The notes under the pieces: generated by a model
What the model saw: the letters and a program-made list of their open reading frames with translations, nothing else
Told to the model about the DNA's origin: nothing
Database searches by the model: none
Position numbers and translations under genes: made by a program
Origin: Psychromonas arctica DSM 14288
Lineage (GTDB): Bacteria; Pseudomonadota; Gammaproteobacteria; Enterobacterales; Psychromonadaceae
Assembly (NCBI RefSeq): GCF_000482725.1
Contig: NZ_AXWP01000056.1
Coordinates: 1 to 40,004, forward strand
DNA: 40,004 nt
Reading direction: 5' to 3'
Shown: positions 15,930 to 23,779 of the stretch, piece by piece
Layout: every line of letters begins with the position of its first letter
How positions within the stretch are numbered: the first letter of the stretch is position 1

Positions 15930-16174
15930 ATAAAGCTTCGCTAGCATGTATTTGAGACTATCTGCGAACACTTTGGTTTGAAAGCCAATGAAGCCCTTTT
16001 TAGGATCTACAAGTTGCAAGTATTACTACTGCAAAATCCTTAGGTATGCACACTCTTTTAGTCAATAGAAGTGATATTGAAAAATACCATGCTTGTTATA
16101 AAACAGAAGGTCTAACAAGCTATGTCGCATCGTTGAGAAAATACCTAACCGCTAAACGGCATGTCGGGGATTGA
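15930..16174 (+). pseudogene. Remnant of a HAD-family hydrolase (C-terminal part)
   Basis: Plus-strand reading gives ETICEHFGLKANEALF (about 15954-16000), then after a small frame break DLQVASITTAKSLGMHTLLV (about 16005-16065), then a C-terminal helix to a stop at 16172. This follows the end of haloacid-dehalogenase hydrolases (xxxLxxxPxExLFxDD-x-xNxxxAKxLGMxT), including the final motif region. The acidic DD pair is partly lost at the break, and an in-frame stop lies upstream at about 15942. The N-terminal nucleophile region is gone. About 300 further bases to 16474 are empty apart from a short repeat, ATAAATAGCCG, at 16266 and 16385. Confidence 0.5.
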
Positions 16175-16420
16175 CAGTGTTGTTTAGGATGATATTGCAC
16201 GTATCTGTTGTATCCCTTTCAGTGTTAATTAGGGATTAAATGCTCATTCAGTAGATTTATGAGATATAAATAGCCGTTTTATGTACTTCAGAACCAATTT
16301 TCACTACTAAAGATTATATTAATAGTTTTTATGATTGGGACAAAGTTCCTCCTACAATTTAATCAACATGAATAGGGTAAGAAAATAAATAGCCGCTTTG
16401 ATATGATTATCTTTAATTTA

Positions 16421-16448
16421 AAAAGGGACATTTTCTCTCCTCCCTTTT
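16421..16448 (-). terminator. Terminator of the small lipoprotein gene
   Basis: AAAAGGGA (16421-16428) pairs with TCCCTTTT (16441-16448), an 8-bp stem with a 12-nt loop. On the minus strand it lies 26 nt after the stop codon and is followed by TTTTTAAATT. Confidence 0.6.
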
Positions 16449-16474
16449 GATTTACTGCTTAAGTAATCTATCAG

Positions 16475-16660
16475 TTAGCAATTACCTTTTTTAGCTTGGC
16501 CTGGCGGACAAAAAGAGCCTTTATTCTTCTGAGAAACCTTGCCGTTTGCGCTATCATCAACAATAACTTCTGGACCAGAGACTTTTATTGAAGGGCCTCT
16601 TAATGTACAACCTGTTATTAAAATTAATATTGAAAGTGAGATTAAAGTCTTTATTTTCAT
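16475..16660 (-). CDS. Small putative lipoprotein (61 aa)
   Basis: A short lysine-led signal (MKIKTLISLSILILITGC) ends in a good lipobox with Cys18. The mature part of about 43 residues is polar and ends in FCPPGQAKKGNC, a Cys-Pro-Pro-Gly tail with two cysteines that I recall in other small lipoproteins of marine gammaproteobacteria. AGGT lies just upstream of the ATG at 16660 and a terminator follows the stop, which together support a real monocistronic gene. Function is unknown. Confidence 0.72.
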   Translation of the reverse strand: MKIKTLISLSILILITGCTLRGPSIKVSGPEVIVDDSANGKVSQKNKGSFCPPGQAKKGNC

Positions 16661-17224
16661 TGTTTTACCTATTTTGTTATATTTGTTATTAACGTTTTTT
16701 ATACCGTTGGTTATGATTAAATTCTAGTCAAAGATGAAGTTCGTTTTTTGCCTTTCTTTTTTACCTTCCAAGGTAAGATCAAAAACAACATTAAGAGTAT
16801 TTAGCTCCTGATAAATGACCATCATTGATTTATGCTCCCCGTTAGACAGTTAAAACTAAAATTTGTTCGTTTTTATTAATAATCTTTAAAATCAAGATGC
16901 ATTTTTCAGTCGCTAACACAAAACGCATAGGCCATTCGTAATATTTTTTTCTTACTAGCAATTAACTGAATTATCGATCGGTAAAAGTGATAACAAGTAT
17001 TTCTCTCTTAGATGATTTGGCTGACTAATCTTGATTCAATGCTACAACGTTAATTTATTTTGTTTATCTGTATTTTTCGTTGATGATTACCGCTCAAAGA
17101 TCTGGTCCTAAGGCAAACCTCAGCTTAAGTCTCTATTGAGCTTAGCTTATTTCGATATAGGGTATACCCAGTTGGTTTCCAGTACTTTGATGATGAGATA
17201 GTTCAGTGATACTTTCTATTTAGA
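16661..17224. other. Intergenic region, nothing supported
   Basis: This stretch of about 560 bases shows no gene and no strong hairpin. It contains the upstream region of the small lipoprotein gene and the downstream end of the next minus-strand gene. A 16-nt palindrome TTACCTTCCAAGGTAA at 16761-16776 is too tight to form a useful hairpin, but could be a protein site. Confidence 0.5.
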
Positions 17225-17503
17225 CTAAAATATTTTCAACAAGCCAATCGTTAGAATTGTTCCCGTCAAAGCGATTACAATCAATGATAAGCGTTTAGTA
17301 TTCTTAGTTTTAGCATTCATGAAAGCAAAAATCGACCAGAAAAAGGATAAGGGCACAGTTAATAAGCCCGAAACCGCGTACGCATAACGTGCAGTACTAT
17401 CGGGTGATGTAAAATTCACACCTATATAAAATAGAGCCTCACCAACCACTAATAATAAAATACTTAATATAACTGCTCTATTGTATTTCTTGGATTCTTC
17501 CAT
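17225..17503 (-). CDS. Small membrane protein of unknown function (92 aa)
   Basis: Three hydrophobic helices are visible, at about residues 9-29, 40-62 and 72-91, with a short charged N-terminus (MEESKKYNR) and a basic cytoplasmic loop (KTKNTKR). A GGAGG-like GGAGGCTGG lies about 5 nt before the ATG on this strand, which favours a real gene. I do not recognise a family. The neighbour 140 bp downstream on the opposite side is unrelated in sequence. Confidence 0.6.
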   Translation of the reverse strand: MEESKKYNRAVILSILLLVVGEALFYIGVNFTSPDSTARYAYAVSGLLTVPLSFFWSIFAFMNAKTKNTKRLSLIVIALTGTILTIGLLKIF

Positions 17504-17642
17504 AAACCAGCCTCCATTGTTAAAATACTAACCAAACAGTAACCTTTATAGCCTGTCTATCCAAATTTATAATGCTCATTAATGATCAATGATTTTTAAT
17601 CAGCATTAATCACAAAAATAATTAAAACTTGATAGTAACCAA

Positions 17643-18092
17643 CTATCTGCGCGGGTCAAATGCTAAATAATTAACAGCTCCGTAATGGCTATCTTGTTTT
17701 CTCTTATGTTGATTAAGTTTATGTCTATTTTTTTGGTGCTTAACACTATGATGTTGAGGATTAATAATTTTATTCTTTGATACAATAATAGACAACAATG
17801 GTATATGGCTTGTATTAATTTCAATAAAACTCCCTACTTGTTTGCGATGCGTCTTTAGTTTTACATTGTGCCGATTTTTGTTGTGATACTGGTTATTGTA
17901 ATTACTGCTGTTGCGATGATGTTGATTATGACGTTGAGTTACTATCTGCACCGGTTTATGTTCAAATTTTTGAGCATTTTGTGGTTCGTTATTTTTACTA
18001 CCATGGCGTTGTTCGTTTGCAATAGCAGGCGTCGCTACTACAAAGTTAAAAGCAAATAACGTACTTAATAATCCCATTATTTTATTGTTCAT
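17643..18092 (-). CDS. Histidine/asparagine-rich secreted protein of unknown function (149 aa)
   Basis: A signal peptide (MNNKIMGLLSTLFAFNFVVA, cleavage probably after PAIA near residue 25) precedes a very basic, His- and Asn-rich mature chain. The composition is extreme, with runs such as QRHNQHHRNSSNYNNQYHNK and HSVKHQKNRHKLNQHKRKQ. There are no cysteines. A central, more ordinary segment (SFIEINTSHIPLLSIIVSKN) may form strands. Histidine-rich periplasmic proteins can bind Zn, Cu or Ni, but no metal transporter is nearby. AGGAG is present before the ATG at 18092. The biased composition makes homology hard to judge by eye. Confidence 0.65.
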   Translation of the reverse strand: MNNKIMGLLSTLFAFNFVVATPAIANEQRHGSKNNEPQNAQKFEHKPVQIVTQRHNQHHRNSSNYNNQYHNKNRHNVKLKTHRKQVGSFIEINTSHIPLLSIIVSKNKIINPQHHSVKHQKNRHKLNQHKRKQDSHYGAVNYLAFDPRR

Positions 18093-18586
18093 ATTATTCT
18101 CCTAGTTTATAAAGGACAAAAACTTTAACAAGTTGAATTGTTGTGGTATTCCTTTATGTTTTGTTAAATTTCAATAAGCTTTAAGGTATGTTGTCTATAT
18201 GCAGGATCTGCTTTGAAAGCCACTTGGTTTGAATATCTAAACTATAAAGATAAAATGTGCAGAAAGTTTGTAGAGAATATGAAGATTGTCATTCTAGACT
18301 GAAATTTGAAAGAATGACGCTAATATTGAAAGTGATTGAAAACAAAATAAGCCTCTGATAAATAAACAATTAACTCAATGTCATTTGTAATTGACCATGT
18401 TTATGGTAACTAATTGATAGGATTGACTTCAGTCAAGCCCTGCTCATTCCATTTGATAAATATCGATTTAATCTGTTTTAGATTAGAGCCATGTAACACA
18501 CTTACTGCTTGGCAGTATGTAAAATCAGACTATATTCGTTGCATTAAATCATTATTAACATAATCAAAACATAACAAGGATAGTTT
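18093..18586. other. Intergenic region between divergent small genes
   Basis: About 490 bases. A stretch at about 18170-18300 is open on the plus strand (SALKATWFEYLNYKDKMCRK, stop at about 18299) but has no start or ribosome site, and may be an old remnant. Small palindromes occur (TTGACT-TC-AGTCAA at 18422-18435). The promoter of the next plus-strand gene must lie near the right end. Confidence 0.4.
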
Positions 18587-18988
18587 ATGAAACAGTTAAT
18601 TTACGTATTTTTTCTTTCCTTTTTGCTGCAAGGTTGTGCAGGAGAAAGACATAGTTATACCGAATTAGTTGAAAGTGATAATGGTATCTCGGTTATAAAG
18701 TTACACCAAGATGAGGTTAAAGAAGTACTAGCAATTGGTGATGGATTTCCAGGCCGCTGGGGATATTACCCTTCGGTAATCTCATCTTCTCCCGACGTTG
18801 CTAGTATAAGTTGTGAAGCATCTAGAAGTTTAATCCCATTTCGGGAGCCTGGAATGATATTTGGTGGCGAAATTTGTAAGATTACGGCGCATAAGAAAGG
18901 ACAAACCACACTCTATTTTGGTAATAGGTACCCTCTTAATGAAAAAAACTACCATGATAAAGTTGATGTAATTGTTAATGAGAAATAA
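18587..18988 (+). CDS. Putative lipoprotein of unknown function (133 aa)
   Basis: The signal MKQLIYVFFLSFLLQGC has a clear lipobox with Cys17. The mature part looks like a single beta-rich, Ig-like (BIG-type) domain: SVIKLHQDEVKEVL, then SSSPDVASISC, and a closing CKITAHKKGQTTLYF, which follows the pattern of bacterial Ig-like repeats (value-x-x-ATIT-x-x-x-x-G-x-T-x-L). Two cysteines within it (about 79 and 98) could form a disulphide. AAGGATAG precedes the ATG. It stands alone and converges on the TRAP operon. Confidence 0.72.
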   Translation: MKQLIYVFFLSFLLQGCAGERHSYTELVESDNGISVIKLHQDEVKEVLAIGDGFPGRWGYYPSVISSSPDVASISCEASRSLIPFREPGMIFGGEICKITAHKKGQTTLYFGNRYPLNEKNYHDKVDVIVNEK

Positions 18989-19056
18989 ACAATGTTAAAA
19001 ATTCATAAAAGGTGAATGTTGAACGAGAGGATCTTGCACTTAACGTTATATCTTAT

Positions 19057-19076
19057 GCACGCAAAAAATTGCGTGC
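19057..19076. terminator. Hairpin between convergent lipoprotein and dctQ genes
   Basis: GCACGCAA (19057-19064) and TTGCGTGC (19069-19076) form an 8-bp perfect stem with an AAAA loop, 69 nt after the lipoprotein stop and 90 nt after the end of dctQ. U-rich tails are weak on both sides. Confidence 0.5.
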
Positions 19077-19165
19077 TATAGAGACTATTTTATTGTTTAT
19101 AAGCTACTATTTTTAAGACAGAAAATTGCTGCAATTGTCACTTCGGTTGCAGATACAAACCGTTA

Positions 19166-19735
19166 TCAATCTTCAACCGTCCCTCTTATCCATCTTTTTG
19201 TTGCAATAATAACGTCGGCAATTGAATAAGTGAGCATAATTGCAGAAGAAATTGGTATACACGAATAAAGTATCCACTGTTTTATCTGAAATGCAGTGGT
19301 TACCTGATTTGTTTTTAACGTTAATTTCAGAGAATACCAAAATAAAATTGCCATAAAAATAGCAGAAATTAACAGGATCAATAAGGTATAAAAGTGTTTC
19401 AAGCGAACATTTTGGATTCTAGGGCTTATCCAATCACCCACGGAAAAGTGTAGTTTTGCACACCAAAGTGCAGCAGCACCATAAAATACAAGTGCAGCAA
19501 AACTCAACTCGATCACTTCATCAAACCAATAGAAAGAGTTAATTGTAACAATACTTTGAATTACATTGGCTATTCCTTCCATGCCATGCTCAATTGAAAA
19601 CTGAACAAAATCGTTAATCAAACGTAACCCTATGTTAGCGATCAACAAAAGAGCCAGTACCGTAAACATAGTCATCGCAATATAGCGAAGAATACGTTGA
19701 ACCCACATATCAAGCGTTTTTAGTAAATGAATCAT
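19166..19735 (-). CDS. dctQ: TRAP transporter small permease, DctQ family (189 aa)
   Basis: Four helices as in DctQ: about 14-34, 68-88, 112-132 and 150-170. The segment FYWFDEVIELSFAALVFYGAAALW (its first half here, residues 53-70) is the family's conserved helix 2 with the acidic pair. It pairs with DctM in the inner membrane to form the ion-driven permease. The start codon overlaps the dctM stop (TAATG), with GGGAG in the end of dctM as ribosome site, so translation is coupled. The gene comes after dctM, the reverse of the common P-Q-M order. At 189 residues it is somewhat longer than the usual 160-180. Confidence 0.87.
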   Translation of the reverse strand: MIHLLKTLDMWVQRILRYIAMTMFTVLALLLIANIGLRLINDFVQFSIEHGMEGIANVIQSIVTINSFYWFDEVIELSFAALVFYGAAALWCAKLHFSVGDWISPRIQNVRLKHFYTLLILLISAIFMAILFWYSLKLTLKTNQVTTAFQIKQWILYSCIPISSAIMLTYSIADVIIATKRWIRGTVED

Positions 19736-21024
19736 TACATTTCTCCCATGATAAGATTAGGTAAAAATAGCGAAATACTTGGTACAAACGCAATTAATAA
19801 CGTAATTAAAAATATCATTAATAAATATGGCCACACCCTTTTAGCTAAAGCTGGCATCCCTACTTTTGCGAAGCTATCTACGGCAAATAAACACATTCCC
19901 ACCGGCGGCGTTAAATTTCCAATCATGATCAATAAAACCATTACAACACCAAAATTAACTAGGTCTATATCAAACATTGTTGCTATTGGCATAAACAATG
20001 GAAGCGTGATCAAGAAGATGGCATTTCCTTCCAAAAATAGCCCCATGGTTAATACAACACCGATAACAATCCACATGACAATTGACTGTGTTGCACCGTA
20101 ACCAACTAGTGTCTCAATAACACTATCTGGAATTTTTTGATGGATAATTAACCATCCAAAAAAGTTTGCCGATGAAATAATAAATAACAAGCTGACCGAT
20201 TGAGTAATTGATTTATAAACGATCCCAGGTATTGCTTTTAATTTTAAATCTTTGTAATAAAAACCAAGTAAAGCGGCATAAACACAGACAACAACCGAAG
20301 CTTCTGTCGGTGTAAAAAAGCCACTCATAATCCCACCAACGATGATGACTGGGGCCATCAAGGGCCAAAAGGCACCATTGAATGAAGCAAGGCGTTCTTT
20401 AAAAGGAGCCTTATGTTCGGCGCGAGGGTAATTTCTGCGTTTAGCTAAAATACCCAAGGCAATCATCATGCCGATAGCCATCAACAGACCAGGAATAAAG
20501 CCAGCTAAGAATAGACGCGCTACAGATACGCTGGTAATAGATCCATATAAAACAAAAGGAATACTAGGAGGTATAACAGGCCCTATAACGGACGAAGCTG
20601 CAACAAGAGTTGCTGAGTCAGCAGGGTCATAACCTTGGTCAACCATGGCTTTGTGCTCTATCTGCCCAAGCCCGGCCGCATCTGCAACTGCAGAACCAGA
20701 CATACCTGAAAAGATAACACTCGCAACGATGTTAACTTGGCCAATTCCCCCTGCTATATGTCCTACCATGGATTGAGCAAAACGGAATATACGGTCGGTA
20801 ATCCCGCCCGTATTCATTAAATTTCCCGCTAAAATGAAAAATGGAATAGCCAGTAGTGTAAAACCAGTTGTTCCGTAATACATTCGATGTGGGAGCATCG
20901 CGAGTAAACGAGCATCACCAAGTCCTACAAAAAATGCTACAGATGTTAGGCCAATTGCAACAACAACTGGCACATTAATTAAGAGGAGGAAAATAAGAAC
21001 GCCGAATATCGCTAAGGTCAACAT
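19735..21024 (-). CDS. dctM: TRAP transporter large permease, DctM family (429 aa)
   Basis: The transport subunit of a TRAP system, with about 11-12 helices in two inverted repeats. Family motifs are intact: LAIPFFILAGNLMNTGGITDRIF, seen here as AIPFFILAGNLM followed by NTGGIT, then GMSGSAVADAAGLGQIEHKAM shown by SGSAVADAAGLG, and the repeat counterparts VIGPVIPPSIPFVLYG and NLTPPVGMCLFA. The length is normal. It uses a sodium gradient to take up an organic acid delivered by DctP. It is separated from dctP by 264 bp with a terminator, so it may receive less transcription than dctP. Confidence 0.92.
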   Translation of the reverse strand: MLTLAIFGVLIFLLLINVPVVVAIGLTSVAFFVGLGDARLLAMLPHRMYYGTTGFTLLAIPFFILAGNLMNTGGITDRIFRFAQSMVGHIAGGIGQVNIVASVIFSGMSGSAVADAAGLGQIEHKAMVDQGYDPADSATLVAASSVIGPVIPPSIPFVLYGSITSVSVARLFLAGFIPGLLMAIGMMIALGILAKRRNYPRAEHKAPFKERLASFNGAFWPLMAPVIIVGGIMSGFFTPTEASVVVCVYAALLGFYYKDLKLKAIPGIVYKSITQSVSLLFIISSANFFGWLIIHQKIPDSVIETLVGYGATQSIVMWIVIGVVLTMGLFLEGNAIFLITLPLFMPIATMFDIDLVNFGVVMVLLIMIGNLTPPVGMCLFAVDSFAKVGMPALAKRVWPYLLMIFLITLLIAFVPSISLFLPNLIMGEM

Positions 21025-21236
21025 ACCAGTTATTACCTGTCAGTAAAACAATGGAATATAAAGTTCATGTTTTTAGGTCAAAATATATGTTAGCTTGCTG
21101 TACTCAACACTTTGCTATTAAAATCGTGTAATACATTTATGAATTGCTAACAATCTTCAAATACGACTCATTTTTAGCTAGTCAAAATTCTATCCAACCT
21201 TTGACACATCATTTATTCAATTGTTGTAAAAATAAA

Positions 21237-21259
21237 ATTTCGCCTTAAAAAGGCGAAAT
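21237..21259 (-). terminator. Terminator/attenuator between dctP and dctM
   Basis: ATTTCGCCTT (21237-21246) and AAGGCGAAAT (21250-21259) form a 10-bp perfect stem with a 3-nt loop. On the minus strand the stem is followed by TTTTATTTTTA, a strong intrinsic-terminator layout, 30 nt after the dctP stop. Partial read-through would give more binding protein than permease. Confidence 0.8.
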
Positions 21260-21288
21260 CAAAGAGCATGGAACATCTAAATCTTGAT

Positions 21289-22272
21289 CTATTTAACTGA
21301 TTTGGTCATTTCAATCCATTTATCAAAATTAGCTACACCTACTTTCTTTTTAATTTGTTCATAGGCAGGTCCCATCATTGCTTGGAAAGGAGCAAGATCA
21401 GGCTCATCAATTACAATGCCTTTTGCACGCATATCCTCAATTTGTTTCAGCTCTTCCGCGCGCATTAATTTACGCATTAACAAACGAGCGGAATCTGATT
21501 CTTCTCGAACAATGACTTGCTGCTCAGCAGTTAAACGGTCCCAAGCGTCTTGAGAAACAACGTGAACCATTGAACTGTACAAGTAATTAATAATTGAAAT
21601 AAATTTTTGTGATTCATACAATTTCAAATTGTAAATAACACCAATTGGATTTTCTTGCCCATCAACAACCCCTTGACGCATTGCCATTACAAGTTCACTA
21701 AACGAAATGGTTTGTACATTTGCACCAATTGCTTGCATTGCAGCTTGATAGGTCATTGCAGGTGGAGTGCGAATTTTTAGTCCTTTAACATCCGCAGGTG
21801 TCAAAATAGGACGAACAGAGTTAGTCAACTGACGGAACCCCCAATCCCAACTAGATAAGTAAACAAGCCCTACCTTTTCAAGTTCTGGTGCTGCCCACTC
21901 CTTAAATGGTCCATCTAAAACACGGTCTGCATGAGCAGAGTTACTAAGAGAAAAAGGAATACTGACGGTGTCGAACAAAGGCACATGTTTAGCTAATTGA
22001 TCTTGCCCAGAGAGGCTCATATCAACAACTCCCATAACCACCTGTTCAAGTACTTCTGGTGGGCTGCCTAGGGCATTATTAGGATAAAGCTCAACGCTTA
22101 CTTCACCTTTTGTTCGCGCTTCAACTTGCTCAGCAAATTGCATAGCGGCAATGTGTGAAGGATGATTTTCAGAACCGAAGTGGCCAAGTTTAAACTCTAC
22201 AGCTGAATACGCTGAAGATGCCCAAACAAAGCACAAAGCTGATACTAACTTCTTCTTAAAACTAGAACGCAT
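21289..22272 (-). CDS. dctP: TRAP transporter substrate-binding protein, DctP family (327 aa)
   Basis: The signal peptide (SSFKKKLVSALCFVWASSAYSA) ends near residue 24; the mature protein is periplasmic. DctP motifs are present: LGHFGSENHPSH, LYPNNALG, SWDWGFRQLTN with Arg147, VKGLKIRTPPA with the carboxylate-binding Arg168, and GVVDGQENPIGVIYNLKLYE with the conserved GQENP. Arg168 marks it as a carboxylate binder (dicarboxylates, sugar acids, ectoine-like or sialic-type ligands); the exact ligand cannot be read. It is divergent from an AraC gene 660 bp away, which could be its regulator. Confidence 0.9.
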   Translation of the reverse strand: MRSSFKKKLVSALCFVWASSAYSAVEFKLGHFGSENHPSHIAAMQFAEQVEARTKGEVSVELYPNNALGSPPEVLEQVVMGVVDMSLSGQDQLAKHVPLFDTVSIPFSLSNSAHADRVLDGPFKEWAAPELEKVGLVYLSSWDWGFRQLTNSVRPILTPADVKGLKIRTPPAMTYQAAMQAIGANVQTISFSELVMAMRQGVVDGQENPIGVIYNLKLYESQKFISIINYLYSSMVHVVSQDAWDRLTAEQQVIVREESDSARLLMRKLMRAEELKQIEDMRAKGIVIDEPDLAPFQAMMGPAYEQIKKKVGVANFDKWIEMTKSVK

Positions 22273-22931
22273 AGTTAACTCCTAATATATTATAAAAATC
22301 CATTTCAATTATCAGGTGTTCAATTGTACGGCTTAAAATAATTGACCAAGTCATAACACTTTCATATGAGGCAAAAATTAAGATTTATCACTTTAAGCGA
22401 ATGACTATTAGATACAGAACTCACTTAGTTAATCTTTCATATAAAAAGGTATGCCACTAGGTTATCAATTAATTTGCTATCTGCTGATTGAACATGATTA
22501 ATTGCTTTGGCTTAAGTTTTCTTATTTTGAATGCTTAATAAATGCCAAACATTTATCTGAACATTATTTATTGCAACTAGATAAAAACACTTCAAATATA
22601 CTTCCATGTATAAATAATCTGTCGAACATCTAAACTTAAAAGGTAATATATTATTGAAGTCAACAAAAACGACTTTATCAAATTAACCGTGGGCCCATAG
22701 TTCAATATTGTGTTCACAAGGTTTAATGATAAAAACACTTTTTGTATTACAATAACATAACAAAAATATTGCCTATCATGCATTGTTTGATCTCTCATTT
22801 TGGACTTAAATGATTCAACATAGGTATCAAAAATTGACGTTACAATATAAAAACAATGCCAATATATAGAGCCTGTTTAATTGATTTAATTAATCAACTG
22901 GCTCAATTAATAAACAACACATTGGTTACCT
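22273..22931. promoter_or_regulatory. Divergent control region between dctP and the AraC gene
   Basis: About 660 bases without a supported gene. A weak minus-strand sigma-54-like site spans 22532-22547 (GG-N10-GC kept, TGGCAT and AAGCA arms), but it would leave a leader of about 245 nt before dctP. A structured stretch just before the AraC start pairs GAGCC (22869-22873) with GGCTC (22900-22904) and TTGATT (22881-22886) with AATCAA (22892-22897). Confidence 0.35.
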
Positions 22932-23639
22932 ATGAAAAATAGCTTAAGCATTCGCGCCTATACAAAACAACCAGAAAGTCACTTTCATCCTTATCATCAA
23001 TTAGTGCTACCAATACAAGGTACGATTAATATAGAACTTGACGGTTATAACGGAAAAGTCTCTGTAGGTGAATGTGCAGTTATTAAAGTAGGTAAACAAC
23101 ATCATTTTAGTGCGAATGAAGCAGCTCGTTTTATTGTTGCAGATTTACAGACGTTACCCAGTAGTTTGCTGAAATCTGAACAAGTTGTTTTTACAACTAC
23201 ACCACCTTTACGAAGTTACTTACATTTTGTAGAGAGCCAATTGGAATATCAGGTTGATCAATCAATCGAAGAGGGTATATTTCAGCTTTTTTATATCCTC
23301 CTATGCAAGCACCCCCTCACTCAGCAAGTACAACAGCGAATACGAGCAGTGCAAGCTTTCATTAATGATAATATTGCAGATAATTTATCCATTTCGACAC
23401 TTGCACAAATAGCTTATCTGAGCCCGACGCAATTTAAGAAGTTGTTTAAAGATAACTTAGGTATCAGCGCTCATAAATATATTACTGAGAAAAGAATGCA
23501 AAAAGCGAAGGCACTGCTCACACATACTGATTTACCTATCCAAATAATTGCAGAACAAGTGGGCTATAATGACCTATCAGCGTTTAGCCGTCGATTTTCA
23601 CTCTATTTTGGACTATCTCCGCGTCTATTTTTACGCTAA
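22932..23639 (+). CDS. AraC-family transcriptional regulator, cupin type (235 aa)
   Basis: A compact AraC protein. The N-terminal cupin (residues 15-75) has the His-rich HFHPYHQLVLPIQG opening and KVSVGECAVIKVGKQHHF. The C-terminal double HTH (135-235) reads ISTLAQIAYLSPTQFKKLFK, then HKYITEKRMQKAKALL, and IAEQVGYNDLSAFSRRFSLY. This short cupin-AraC type often controls a neighbouring membrane exporter of the EamA or MFS kind. Such a gene (EamA) lies 140 bp downstream on the same strand, and the TRAP operon lies divergently upstream; either or both may be targets. No strong ribosome site is seen before the ATG. Confidence 0.87.
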   Translation: MKNSLSIRAYTKQPESHFHPYHQLVLPIQGTINIELDGYNGKVSVGECAVIKVGKQHHFSANEAARFIVADLQTLPSSLLKSEQVVFTTTPPLRSYLHFVESQLEYQVDQSIEEGIFQLFYILLCKHPLTQQVQQRIRAVQAFINDNIADNLSISTLAQIAYLSPTQFKKLFKDNLGISAHKYITEKRMQKAKALLTHTDLPIQIIAEQVGYNDLSAFSRRFSLYFGLSPRLFLR

Positions 23640-23779
23640 CAATTTTCTTGGTTCATTAACGGACCAACTATTGAAAGTACGCCCTTTTAACCAAGTAATG
23701 CGTCTTTTATGCAAAGTAAATATTTTTGTTGTATTTATAATGGCTTTTCTATCCATGCCATCAACGAGCGAGTTATAAA

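Noticed and set aside
16761-16776. Palindrome TTACCTTCCAAGGTAA as a terminator
   Set aside because: The two-base loop is too tight, and no gene ends beside it.
22592-22798. 68-residue minus-strand open frame upstream of dctP
   Set aside because: Low-complexity AT-rich translation without ribosome site or recognisable motif.
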